From: Purpureocillium takamizusanense
Lineage: Eukaryota > Ascomycota > Sordariomycetes > Hypocreales > Ophiocordycipitaceae
NCBI RefSeq assembly: GCF_022605165.1
Contig: NC_063077.1
Coordinates: forward strand, 434,001-498,000
Reading direction: 5' to 3'
Length of the DNA: 64,000 bases
Shown here: piece by piece, positions 45,082 to 56,470 of the stretch
Position numbering within the stretch: position 1 is the stretch's first letter
How the letters are laid out: each line of letters starts with the position of its first letter
Position numbers and translations under genes: made by a program
The notes under the pieces: model-generated
Databases searched by the model: none
The model's input: only the letters and a program-made list of their open reading frames with translations
What the model was told of the DNA's origin: nothing

Positions 45082-48000
45082 GGTGGTGATGGGAAGGGGC
45101 GGGGGGGTAAGCGGGCGGGGGAGTCAGTGCGGTGGCGGATCGTTGTTGGCGGACATGTCAATGGATGAGGTTGTGGCGATGGGCGTTGCGGGAGGAAGCC
45201 GGCCAACGTCGTGGTGGAGGGGAGGGAGAGAGCGACAAGAGGGCCAGCTGAGCCGAGGTTGGCTGGGCAGGCTGGGCACAGGCGCCGCGGAATTGTTAGT
45301 GGGCTTTAGAGGTGCCAGTTTGTGCGCCGGCCCGGCGCCGGACATCGGGACCGCACGAGCTCCGGCCCTGGCTGCGGGGGTTCCTGCCCGTGCAGCTGCT
45401 TTCGGGACGGGTCGTTTGGTATGCTCGTGGTCCTCTGAAGATATTTTGATTCTTTGGCTACCATGTCGGATCACGTCTGGCGCTGGAACTCTGCATTCAG
45501 GCCGGGCGTCCGGCCTGCGGCGAGGCCTGTAGACGACACGGCAAACCCTAACCCTAACCCTGGACAACCATCCATATCCATTCCATCATCCAGCACCACC
45601 ACCATCAGGATCGTGAAATACGGCGCAGCAATAGACGTGCCATGAGGCCTCACTGCGCACGGCATGCTTGGCGAGGATGTCCCTACGACGATGCGACGAC
45701 GTAGAACAAGAACCTCCCCATCATCAATGTCTCGTCGTGTCTGACTGCACGCGGGTCCAGCCCGGGCAGAACCCCAACGTTAAAAAGGATGCCCCATTTG
45801 AAGCATCAGCTAACTTGGTAACGTTAGTAGCCACCTACGAGCCCTCTTATGTGGACGGCTGCAAAGAACACCATGCATGCAGCGGCAGAAATGTTCCCTG
45901 TTGGAGTGAGTGCCACCGAGCTCAGCCCTTGGTTCCGCAACGCAATATGAAGCGTCAACAAGCTCCAAGTCCAGCACCATCTATTCACCATTTATTCAAC
46001 CATCGTGCTCGTTTCTCCCCGACTAATTCAACCACTTCACCCGACGCTCCATGTACCACAGGTCCACAGCACACCACAGCAGGACGCGGACGACGGTTCC
46101 CCGATGCAGGCCGTCCCGCCGGACACGAGCTCTGTAGGGCTGAGACAAGCCTTTTCTCCCCCCTTTTCTTCTTTGGCCCCGGCCCCTGTCCAAGAGCCCC
46201 ATCCGTTTGTTCCAGAAGCGTCTCGTGGCAGAAGAAACGTTTTGACGCGGCAGGGTCTTGGCCTGGTGTCATTTACTTCGTGGTGCCCTGTCGTCATGAA
46301 ACGACTCGGTGGTTAGTTCAATATGGGTTATCGGCCCGCGTGGCGCTTCGTATTCAACCGTTTTCCCAAGTTCGCACCTACGTAAATAGGTAGGACATGC
46401 GTAGGAGCACTGACGCTGCATGGCACTCGATGCCCGTTTTTTTGTCCTCAAAGGGGTAACTGATGCTCCTCCCGTCAATCTCGTCCGCCCAGTAACTAAC
46501 TTACATCGCGGCAGCATCCGTCTCGCAAAAAGAGTCCGACGTACATACATGCGTACTATAGAACCTCCCCGACCCGCCATGGGCTTGTATTGTTTGTTCC
46601 CAGGACTGATGATCTTCCCCTCCCGCCCAGCCCTCGCTCTCAGCCCTGCGGGTCGCCAATATCTTGAACCGCCGCCCGCCCACCCACCGGCCCGCCAGGC
46701 CTCAATGCCTGCTTGCCTGCCTGGCCCGTTCCAGACTCGGACAACGCCCGAGACGTCCAGCGATTTGAGCCGAATCGGCGTCGAGCAATGCCCTCTTTGT
46801 ACGTGCTAACGTTGTAGGAGGATCTTGATGTTGCGCAGCGCCTCGTCCATCAGCATGGCCAACGCAAGCCACCAGCACTGCAAAATGTACGGAGACATTT
46901 TCTCGCCATGTACGTATGCGTTGCATGGCATTGCCTCCTGTCGCCGCCGCATCCGCAGCAGGAGCCGTCCAGAGCCACGATGAGAATATCGTCAGCGTGC
47001 GATGCCGGTCTAGATGGGGTTCGTGCTAACTGCGAACAGCAGTATGCACGACGAGGAGGAGCAGGAGCAGGAGGAGGTAGCCGTCCGCAGCAGCCGGCAG
47101 CAGCAACAGCAACATCCGCAAAAAGTCCAAATCTGCCCCCCTAATAACTCGGCGTGACTTTGACCCCATGTCGCGTGCTGCGCGACGCCACGTACGTATG
47201 TAGTAACTAACTTACTCACGTCGTACCGTACATTGGATGCGGACTCTCTCCAACGGTCCAGGCCCTGCGAAACGCAACGCCTGGCGCGCGCGCCCGCCCC
47301 GGCAAAGGATTGCCGTGGCGCAGCTTTTGGCGGCGGGCGCTCGCCCAACTTGGGCTGGCCGGCTGGCTAGCTGGCTGCGTGATGGCGCTGGCAGTGCTCT
47401 TCTCTCTGGGATGAATGGACGGGGGTCTCCCTTCGACATGTCACTTGAGTAATAAACATGTTACTAATAAAACTACTTTGTACGAAGCAAGCACGTAGTA
47501 ACTTACTGCTTTATTAGGTTGACATGCGACGTGCTCCGCCTGGGACCTCGCCGCCCAGAAAACAAAAAGGCAGCCCGCCCACCACGTTCCAAGAAGCAGG
47601 CCCCAGCTTGACTTGCGTATGTGTATGTATGTCTGCTTGTTCCGATTCACATTAGTACATACATACACAGTTGGCCTGCATCGCATGCGGTTAACTTGTG
47701 CTCCAACAAAGTCTGAAACCCGAAACACGACTGCCAGGGGGGGCCGTCAACCACAACCAAACCTGACTGTCTCTGCGTTCGACTTTTCTTTTTTTTCCCC
47801 CTCTCCCCAGACGTCGACCGCGGCCGTGGTGGTGACATATTTCGTGGCTTGATCGAAAAGAGGAAAGAAAAGAAAAGAAAACACAAAGAGCGACCAACGT
47901 GCAGCCAGCCAGCCAGCCACATCACCGAAAAACTTACACGGGGGGCGAGGCTGAACCTCCGCAACTCCGGAAACGCCCAACTCAACTCCCAACGTCAACA

Positions 48001-48151
48001 CCACCACCTGGCATCACCACCAACCGAAACCCCCTACACTCCGAATCATCAGGTCGGGGACGCAAGGCAAATAGACAGGGAGAGTTTACGCCAACCGTGC
48101 TCCCTGAACCCCCCTCCCCGTGTCCCCGCAACGCACAACAACAATCTCATC
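45082..48151. other. 3.1 kb divergent intergenic region
   Basis: Between HIT (minus) and cupin (plus). The clearest element is a telomere-type repeat at 45544-45561. Several ORFs up to 241 codons (45668-46393) have no protein character. (GCCA)n at about 47901-47920. Confidence 0.55.
45544..45561 (+). repeat. Interstitial telomere repeat, (AACCCT)3
   Basis: Three perfect AACCCT units (TTAGGG on the minus strand, the usual filamentous-fungal telomere unit) about 460 bases upstream of the HIT start codon. It could be a telobox-type binding site or a trace of an old break repair. Confidence 0.9.
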
Positions 48152-49048
48152 ATGGCCGGCGCACCAAGCGATCAGGCCACCGCCGCCGCCGCTTCTTCTT
48201 CCATGTCACCTCCCCCTCCACCACCCCCCTCATCCACCCTCCGCCCCCTGCGACACGTCTACACCGCGCACGACCCGCACGCCAACACCGCCGTCTTCAC
48301 CAAGATCCGCCGCGGCGACCCCACGCCCCGCGACGGCGGCCGCCTCGCCGTCGACGACGTCTACGCCGCGTCTACCCTCTCCGGCGCACCCGGCCGCGTC
48401 CTCGCTCCCGGCGGCGGCGGGCACCCGCACTTTCACCATCACGACGATGACGACGGCTACGACGACGGGAACGACGGGGACGATGCGCGGGAAAGTCGTC
48501 AGCGGTCCACCACCTGCGGCGTGCTCTCCGCCGGCGTGGCTAGTCCCGGCGGGGGCACCGTCTGCCGCGTCGTGGACATTGCGCCGGGCCACGAGTGCAT
48601 GACGCACCGCGGCAGCTCGTCTTCATCGTCATCATCATCATCATTACCATCATCAGCGTCATTATTACCGTGTAACGGTGACGGGGGCCGTGCTGCGGGC
48701 CCCTCCAACGGCGTCGTCGGCGTCCGGAGTAGCGGTGGTGTCGGTGGTGGTGGAAGCGACACGGCGGCCATGAACATCGACTACGCCATCGTCGTCGACG
48801 GCGAAATCACCCTCCGGCTCGACTCGGGCGCCGAGACGGTCCTGGGCAGGGGCGACGTGGCCGTCCAGCGCGCGGGGAGGCACACGTGGCGCAACGACGG
48901 GGGCGCGACAAAGGACGCCTGGGCGCGCATGGTGCTCGTGCTGCAGGACTGCCGGGCGCCGGCGCCATCGTTTTCTTCGTCGTTGGCGAGCGGTGGCGGC
49001 GGCGGCACGATGGGGGTGGACTGGGACGCGGGCATGCGGTTTCGGTAG
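48152..49048 (+). CDS. Cupin-fold protein with low-complexity insertions
   Basis: 298-residue single-exon ORF. The C-terminal part is cupin-like: IVVDGEITLRLDSGAETVLG, then GRGDVAVQRAGRHTWRND, then a last strand WARMVLVLQD. This matches the second cupin motif of fungal cupin-domain proteins, in which His in RHTWRN would bind a metal if present. The first half starts LRPLRHVYTAHDP as in that family. Two inserts break the fold: a His/Asp stretch at about residues 90-110 and a Ser tract at about 152-161, followed by Gly/Ser-rich sequence. A Pro run sits near the N-terminus. The frame is intact, so these look like repeat expansions in loops. The ATG at 48152 follows CATC. Function unknown. Confidence 0.78.
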   Translation: MAGAPSDQATAAAASSSMSPPPPPPPSSTLRPLRHVYTAHDPHANTAVFTKIRRGDPTPRDGGRLAVDDVYAASTLSGAPGRVLAPGGGGHPHFHHHDDDDGYDDGNDGDDARESRQRSTTCGVLSAGVASPGGGTVCRVVDIAPGHECMTHRGSSSSSSSSSSLPSSASLLPCNGDGGRAAGPSNGVVGVRSSGGVGGGGSDTAAMNIDYAIVVDGEITLRLDSGAETVLGRGDVAVQRAGRHTWRNDGGATKDAWARMVLVLQDCRAPAPSFSSSLASGGGGGTMGVDWDAGMRFR

Positions 49049-49653
49049 CAGGGAAAGGGGTAATGGAGGTAGCGGTGGTGGGCGTGAGTTGGTGAAGTCG
49101 GACGGAGCGTCTGATGTTCTTGAATGTGGGATGAGCAAGGTAGAGAGGGTGGGGGTGCGAGGCAAGCATAGCGAGCGGGTTTTGGATGCTTCGAATTCGA
49201 TATGATGCATGGCCGGCGACTCTGGCGGGTGAAGGGGGCGTGCATGTTACGTCTCTCGAGGATGTAGCCGAGTCAGACTCCGACGTTGACTTGCTACATG
49301 TAGAGAACAGCGTGACGGAATTCTGATTCGATTCCGCCTTGTACTTGCGCCGGCATTTGCATGTCATGTAGCTCCATATCTTGATGCCCGGCCGTCTGAC
49401 ACCACGGCTTCTATACCCCCATCTCCATCTGTCACCGATAACACGATACCAGTTTCATCTCTACAGATAAATACAAGTATACAGCCACAGTATTTACTTC
49501 GATCCCACCAATGTCATCGATGGAGCAGACTTTACTCTCCTTGCTCCAGTGTTGCTCGCGTCACACGCCATCTTCCGCAAGGAAGCTCCGTCGAGAGTCT
49601 TCTCAACAGCCCCCCGCGCCTCTCGCCCTGGACTTCACGGGGCACGTAGCCAG
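49049..49653. other. Convergent 3' intergenic region
   Basis: Between the cupin and the Clr5-domain gene stop codons. No feature recognised. Confidence 0.6.
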
Positions 49654-52600
49654 TCAGGCCACTCCAGGGTCCAAGTTTGGCACCAAGTCAAAAGGCTCCG
49701 CGTCGAAGAACCTGCTAACCGACATGTTGGGCTCCAACGAGTCGTCGGCAAAGGCGTAGGGAAAGGCGTACGCCCCAAGACCATCCCAATCGAAATAGCT
49801 CACATACTGTGCATCGTCGGCGGCCTCATTTGCAGCCTCAACCGTTGTTTCTTGCCGCGTCTCGGTACTTTGTTGCGCAACGTGCCGTGGACCTGATGTG
49901 GGTGCCGATGCCAATGCCGAAACCCCTGGCATAGGTCGTTCGGGGAGCCCAGGTGCGGTTGGGAGCTGCAGCTCTTCCGAAGAGGAGGTCGACAACAGAG
50001 GCCGAGTTGGAGCCCGGGGGACCCAAGGAGATGCGTTGGCTATGGAACGTCCGCCTGTCGCGTGCGTCGCGTCTTGTTCTGTGCTCGCCGCGGAGCTGGC
50101 CACGAAACTCTCCCAAGCCACCCGAAAGCCGCTCTCAATCAGCTGCAGGATCGTCGGCAGCCGCTCAGACACGGGCGTCTCCAGCATCGCTGTGAGGACT
50201 TGGTCAGTGAGCTGTTCGGCGAGCACAGCGCCTACGCGAGGCGAGCAGAACCGCCTGAAGCTGTCAAAGTCCTGTGATTGCTCAAAGTCCATGTACGGCG
50301 ACTCTGGCCGAGGCGCATCGCCGAAAAGGATGTCCCAAACGGCATACCACTGCTCCGCGGGCGTCTGGGATCGCTTCGACTTCTTACTGAGCTCCTTACG
50401 CTGTTCGTTGGTGACGCCGTCCAGCGTCTCCAGCGGACGGGGATGGCACGACTCCGCCGACATAACGTGCGCAGTGTGGCTCGGCTTCTGCTCAAAGACC
50501 TGAAAGCACCTCTCGCAGTAGTGATTCGGGGTGTGTTTTCTCGCCAGGTGCTGTTTCACGTCCCGGATCCTCGCTAGCTTCATAGAAAAGCAGACTTGGT
50601 GTGCCGAGGGGCCCTTCTTCCAGAACGGACAGGCGAACAACTTACGTGTCGTATCATCGGATTTGGCTCTCTTGGTGGCCAGGCCGGGTGAGCCCCGCTG
50701 CGGATAGTCCTCGTCTTGTTCGTCCGAGGATCTGTCTCTTTTGCGACTTTGTGATGGACTGGTCATCGACGAGGACGATTCTGTCGGCTGTGACGATACC
50801 GTTGTGCGCGTTCCGCGGCTGGTCTGCGGACAGTTCTTCACCCAGGCCTGCCATTCCTCCAGAAGAGAGTGAAGTACCCCAGTGAGAATCTCGCAGGCGG
50901 CCGGACCCAGCCCGAAGGGATCGAGCCGCTCAGACGAGTCCGATACGGACAGCATATCCGAGTCTAGCGAGTCCAAAGATACTGTGGTGACATTTGGGGA
51001 TTCTCCCGGAGATACGGCCTTGTCGCCCCCAACAGTTGCTTCGGAAGCATGTCGATCATCGGGTAGGACAAATAACCTTTTGGTAATCGAGCTTTGGGTT
51101 AGTTTGGATCTCGTGCTCTCTGTCTCCATGTTTAGTCCGCCCTCATAGGTGCCACAATACAAAGGCAAGTTGACTTTGCCATGTTTTGGTACCGCCGTCG
51201 CAAAATCTTCGTCACAGTAATTCTCCGCGGTGTATTTGCTTGGGTTCCTTCCGAAAAGGGGATGCTCGGTCACATTTTTGGGCACTTCGTAGTCTTGAAG
51301 ACTGAGTCAGTAACCCTTCATTTTGTCCAGAATGAGATTGCTTACCCAGGTGATCAAGAATAATGTGCCTGCACGGGGCTGTCTCCAACGAAGCAAGATC
51401 AAGGATATCCAGTTGCTCCGCTGACAAAACAGCATTGTTGGCTGTAAATAGGGGATCCTCGCTCAAGTCAAGAGCCACGGTCCACACAATGATGTCTTGG
51501 AGTAGTCGGGACAAGGCCAGCACGCCGCGAGATCCTTTGATACAGACCCTCCCGCGGGCTTTCTGAAGCCTCCCTGCCCCGACTAGCTCTTTCATCATGT
51601 TGAATGAAACTTCGAGTCCGGGGCAAGACTCTGGACGGCGAGGTATTGGAAAGCCCTTGATGATGACGGGGTTTCGGAAAAGGCCTCGCCAGGTTCCTAC
51701 ACCCGTACGGGTCACGTCATGGTCTTCACGACCAAATTGAAAGCCGATTTTAAATAGAGCACGTTGCGTTGGCGGCGTCTTGTCATTGTTAAGGTGAGTG
51801 TCGCCTTTGAGGTCCGTGGCGACGATGGTCGGTTTGCAGTACCCGTTCCAGTGATGCGTCTCCTGCTGCAGAGCCCGGCATAGCCATGCGGCGCTGAGGC
51901 AAGAGAACTGCTCGCCGTATTCTGCGACTGAATAGGCAGGGCCCCGCGCATTGAGGTACAACCGCGAGCCACCCATCCATGAAGCCACGGAACTATTGTC
52001 TGGGAGGAGTTCTGTAGGCAATGGCTGTGTCAGTTCTCCTTGATATTGGCAATCGCTGCAGACTCTGGAGGATTTCTGCCTACCCAGAAAGATATTTTCG
52101 TGCTGGACTTGCGAAGCCAACGTTCGGCTTAACAATCGATGGAGGCGCTCCGCGCCATTCGCCCACGTCTGCTTGAAATATGGTAAAGAGTGCATTGCCT
52201 GGAAAGAACCTGAGCTTCCGATTATGCAACAGTCGTCGGCCAGAGAGGAACCACTTCTGTCTCTGAGAAGGTGTAAGAAGCTGCTTAGATTCCACGTGAG
52301 CTCAAATACGACATTGTAGACCATGGGGGCTTTGTGCCTGCTGATCTCGCACCGGGGGAGCTTGTCTAGTATCTTGGCTTTGATGCTCTCGTCGCCAGAC
52401 TGTCCTCCCCCGGTGGTGGCTGTCAACAGCGTCTCGTTCCTCAAACTGGACAGCAGCCACTTGTAAGCGTGACTGTCGAGGATGAGGTTCATGTATGCAG
52501 ACAGCTCCGCAGCGTTAGCACCGTCGACACCAATTTGTTCAGAACCATCGGAAAGCCGATCCTCTCCTGCTTCAGAGTCGGGCAAGTCCTCGTCTGCCAT

Positions 52601-54090
52601 GACGGAAGCGTCTGCACATTCGGGGCCCTGTGTCACTGAGCCCTCGTTTCTGGACCACAAGGCCATCTTCTCCGATAGCGACATGTCACTAGAATTGTCT
52701 CTTTGGGTCTCCGCCGGATCGTTTCCATGCCGGTATAGCATTTCAATGTGATCGGCAACTTCGCTAAACAACACAGCCCTGTTAGCCATCCTAGGTGGTT
52801 GATGTTGCCACTTTCGAGACTTGCCTACAATGTCTGTGGATGAAGCGCATGGCTTTGAGATGCATCGGATCGTTTGACGAGTGACCCAGCTTGATGGCAA
52901 AGGCCTTGAGCAATTTCGTTGCGCAGTAGCCCACGTCCTCCCACTGCCCACCGTGCTCCTTGAGCCGAAGGTTGCTGTATATGCTACTAGCAAGCTCTTG
53001 GATGTAGTGCTGGGTGGTGACGTTGTCGTCTGCTGACGGTCCTGTATACCAGGTCCGAGTGTCGTCTTCAACGCTCGTCGCAACGCCGATAGGGTTTGCT
53101 GAAGTTGGATTTTGGTCAGAATCTTTTGCTCCGAAGAGCCTGGCCATAGGACCGGATGCATAGCCCGAGTCCGTGAACAATGCTCCGCTGTGCCTTAGAT
53201 ACTCTCCATGGGCCTTTATAGCCTCTGCAGGACTATCGTCGGGCGTTGGGTCGGGGCCCAAAGAGTCCAACCAGTGATCGTCGTCAAGATGTAGGGCAGG
53301 GGTCCCGAGCTTTGGCTGCATCTCCAGACCCTTGTCGATCATCCTCCAGGCCGTTACTTTCTCCAACTCCGTCCTCCTGTTCTCCTTGTACTCTGGAGCC
53401 CCGTACATAAAGTTCTGCACGGTGGACTTGGAGGGCTCTATCGGAGCCCGCGCAGGTAGTTTGCCCGAGATGCTCGCGAAGGCGGGCATGGCCCGCAGCC
53501 TCGAACCCAGCACTTCACCGAACTGCACCACCAAAGGGTCCTTGTTAGTTTTGGAACTCCGGACTGCTGACCGTGTGCGCGGGTATTTGGACGTAGTGGC
53601 GCTCTTTCCTTTGCGGATGTTGTCGAGGCCCCATCGTTTGACTCGGTAGGCATATCTGAAGCGTATTAGCCGCATGACGGTCGTCGTCGGTCGCTGAAAC
53701 GTACTGTCCGTGACTATCATCGAGTTAGCATCGTACACTGGCCAGGCAGTAGGTGATTAGTGAGGTGGCTCACGTAGCATGAAAGCCGAAATCCTTGGCA
53801 AGCATGCGGACAATGACGCCGATCGGCTTCCCCTCGGCGACATATAGCTCGGTAAACTTTGGCCTTATCGTCTCCCAATCTGCCAGCGTTAAGCGACTGC
53901 CAGGCGGTTTCTTGAAGAAGTCGAATATCACGGGGCGTGCAGTGGTTGCAGCATCGGGTTTTGGTGGCGGCGGCGGGTCGCTGCTGGATGAGTCGCCTCC
54001 CTCGTCGCGCAATCCGGATCTCTTCTCGGTGCTATTTCTTGAGGCGAGTCGAGGCCGCTTGGGTGGCGTGCCATCTGCAGGAGACTCCAT
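49654..54090 (-). CDS. Clr5-domain protein with C-terminal fungal zinc finger
   Basis: Probably a DNA- or chromatin-associated regulator. Four exons (53774-54090, 52825-53655, 51346-52763, 49654-51293) close to 1401 residues. Introns are 118, 61 and 52 nt; the second is GC-AG (AG/GCAAGT donor). The Clr5 domain spans the first junction at about residues 70-125 (WETIRPKFTELYVAEGKPIG, then GFHAT joined to YAYRVKRWGLDN). A long middle region has no domain I recognise (HRHC/SEVADHIEMLYRHG across the second junction). At about 1065-1130 is a fungal C2H2-like array: CPFWKK, IRDVKQHLARKH, YCERCFQVFE, HTAHV. Acidic and Ser-rich linkers are present. Base composition is less GC-rich than in the core genes. 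Target genes unknown. Confidence 0.82.
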
Positions 54091-56470
54091 GGTGATGGTA
54101 GGCGACAGTTCGCTGCTGTGGAAAGGGCGTGGTTTTGGCGATTAGGCCCGGTTGCGTTAAAGGGGGGTTTCGTTCGAACTTGTCGACTGTCGGCCGATCA
54201 AGAGTCGACGGTGAGATGACAGCGCCTCTGGGCGGCTGAAGGCTGTTGTAAACGCCCATGCCCTTGATAGCAACACGTCTGACGGCCAGGACACAGCGTC
54301 GAGCAGTGTCGCGAGCTCACAGACACCGCCGCCCGCTCTCTTTCGCACCCGGGAGGGTTCGTTCCGGCAATCGGTTGAAGATCAGGAACGAGATGACAAG
54401 GTTGTGTCACACGCTGGGTTCGGGTGGTTCGTCCTTGGTGGGGAGGGGAGATGCCGTTCTTGCCCCCGAGATCCTTTAGCCCCAAAGGTGAGGCGAGCGG
54501 CTGAGCAGGACATGCAGCAAGAGCACGCCGTGCTTTTGACGACCATTGGCTGGCTCGCACCAGGATTCAACAGACAGCCAGAGTGAAATGGGAACAGCAC
54601 ATGGCGGCCAAATCGCTGGTGCATTATGCCACAGGGGCGTTCTCGGCGGGAGCGGTTTGCAACGACTTCAGGACAGCGCGGACGGCGGTTGCGCTCGGTG
54701 CTTTTGATGGTGCCATCTCACCGTCACCTTGCGGTTTGTAACCGTGAGATGGAGGATAAATACTGCAGCCCGACCGGGCTTGGATCTGCCTTTCGAACCA
54801 GGATACCAAGATTCATGGCCGCTTCCGATGACTGTTCAAGCAAGAATCATTGTCAGCCTTTGAAGATGATGCTATAGCAATGTCTGGTTATTCCATCCCG
54901 TCGACAACGACAGGCGGCGGCCGTTTGTAAGTTAATAAAGCCCGTCGAGGAGGCTGATTGTGAGATTGAGGCGCTGACTCTCGGGATGGGCAAGCGACGA
55001 TGAGCAAGCCCGGGTTTTACGCACAGCATCGCTGAACGCATACTTGCAGAGTCCGCCCACGGTGACTGAGAGACTGGCAGGTCCGCAGACGAACAATCAA
55101 ATCGAGATGATTCCGCAACTGAGGGCCGATGCCGCCGTCGAGTTTCTTGGACGTTGGCAAGAAGTGTGGGACAGTGTGACGATGGGGGTCGTGGAGGAGC
55201 GGACAACTTGACGGCTAGCGACCACTCGGGTGCAAGACGGGTTCTCCGAATCCAGCAGCAGCGCGGTGGTACAAGCAAGATGCCGACTTATTACATCGCG
55301 GCGAGAAACGAGTTGCTCGAACTGGTGGTGACTGTGTCATGACGGATGCAAATGGAGCAAGTACGAAGTCTGGAAGTACTCGGTCGGTAACGGCTACATA
55401 AGGTAGGTACCTAGGTACCTTCCAAAGGTACTACCTCGTACGTACTTTGTACTAACAGACCTACGACGGCGGCAGCTCAGGTAACTTCAATATCAAGGAG
55501 CAAGTATACTGTATACTGTACGTACTTGGTAGGGTGGGCCGCAATATCAAGGCAGTCAATGCATAGCATAAATTCACGCCGCATGGAACTCGATCCAGTT
55601 GAACAAAGGACAAAATATGACACACAAGCAAACGGACGAAAACTTCGATATTGCAGAATGGGTGTGGAGGGAACGATCCAATTGATCAACCATCCATCCA
55701 TCGCGGGGTGCATGCACACACACCCAGCGACCCGTCGTCTCCGATCGGCGCGCATCTGCAGCTCCAAGCAGACGCAATGGCGACCTCTTCCCCAAAAGGC
55801 GCCGGAGAAACCGCCACGACGCCCTGCGGGCCTCCACATGTCAGTCCACCGCTTGGACACACCGCGAGCGAGCATCTCCGTGGACTCGGCGCCGGCTTAT
55901 CTCGCTCGTGTCACGGCTGACAAACAACCGCTCGCGACTCGCTGGAGGGCGCCTGCCCCGGCGGATGGGGCGGGGTCCTGGCGCTGGGGTGGGCGGGGGG
56001 GACTCGAGGGAGACCAGCCGCCCGGGACGCCAATGGCAGCGCCGACGACCCCTGGGCCCAGGGCTGTACAGCGCCCAAGGACCGCCGTCACCTCCCCTGA
56101 GCAAGGAGCGAGGTGATAGGCGGGCAGCCATGACGAACGGGGCGCCGCAATTAGTCACCCAATCACCCCGCAGCATTTTTGCGTGCCGTCTGGTCTGTTC
56201 TCGCTTTCCACAGGCCCGCAGCCGAACTCGGATGGCGAAAAAAAGTTACAAGTAGTAGTAGTAGCGCCCGCTTGGCACTATCCCACACGCCACCACCAGT
56301 CCCCTACCGCTCCATGCCCTGCCCTGCCTTGCCTCTCTGCCGTTATCATTTCTTTTCCATCTCGAAAGGCTTCCTTCATTCCCAAACACACAGCGAGAGT
56401 CAAGTCCTTCACCCTGCCCTCAAGACGCCACCGCCAGTCGCACGCCCGCATAGGCAGAGAGACAACAGCC
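54091..56470. other. 2.4 kb divergent intergenic region
   Basis: Between the Clr5-domain gene and DRE2. It contains the most perfect copy of the dispersed palindromic motif (55400-55421) and pyrimidine-rich sequence before DRE2. No supported gene. Confidence 0.55.
55400..55421. repeat. TACCTAGGTA-type palindromic motif
   Basis: Centre TACCTAGGTA with flanking TACC/GGTA steps. Related copies sit near 8457-8476, 21241-21268 and, more weakly, 16544-16582 and 19741-19752, always outside genes. Confidence 0.7.

Noticed and set aside
45668..46393. 241-codon plus ORF between HIT and cupin
   Set aside because: No domain, irregular composition and no convincing start context.
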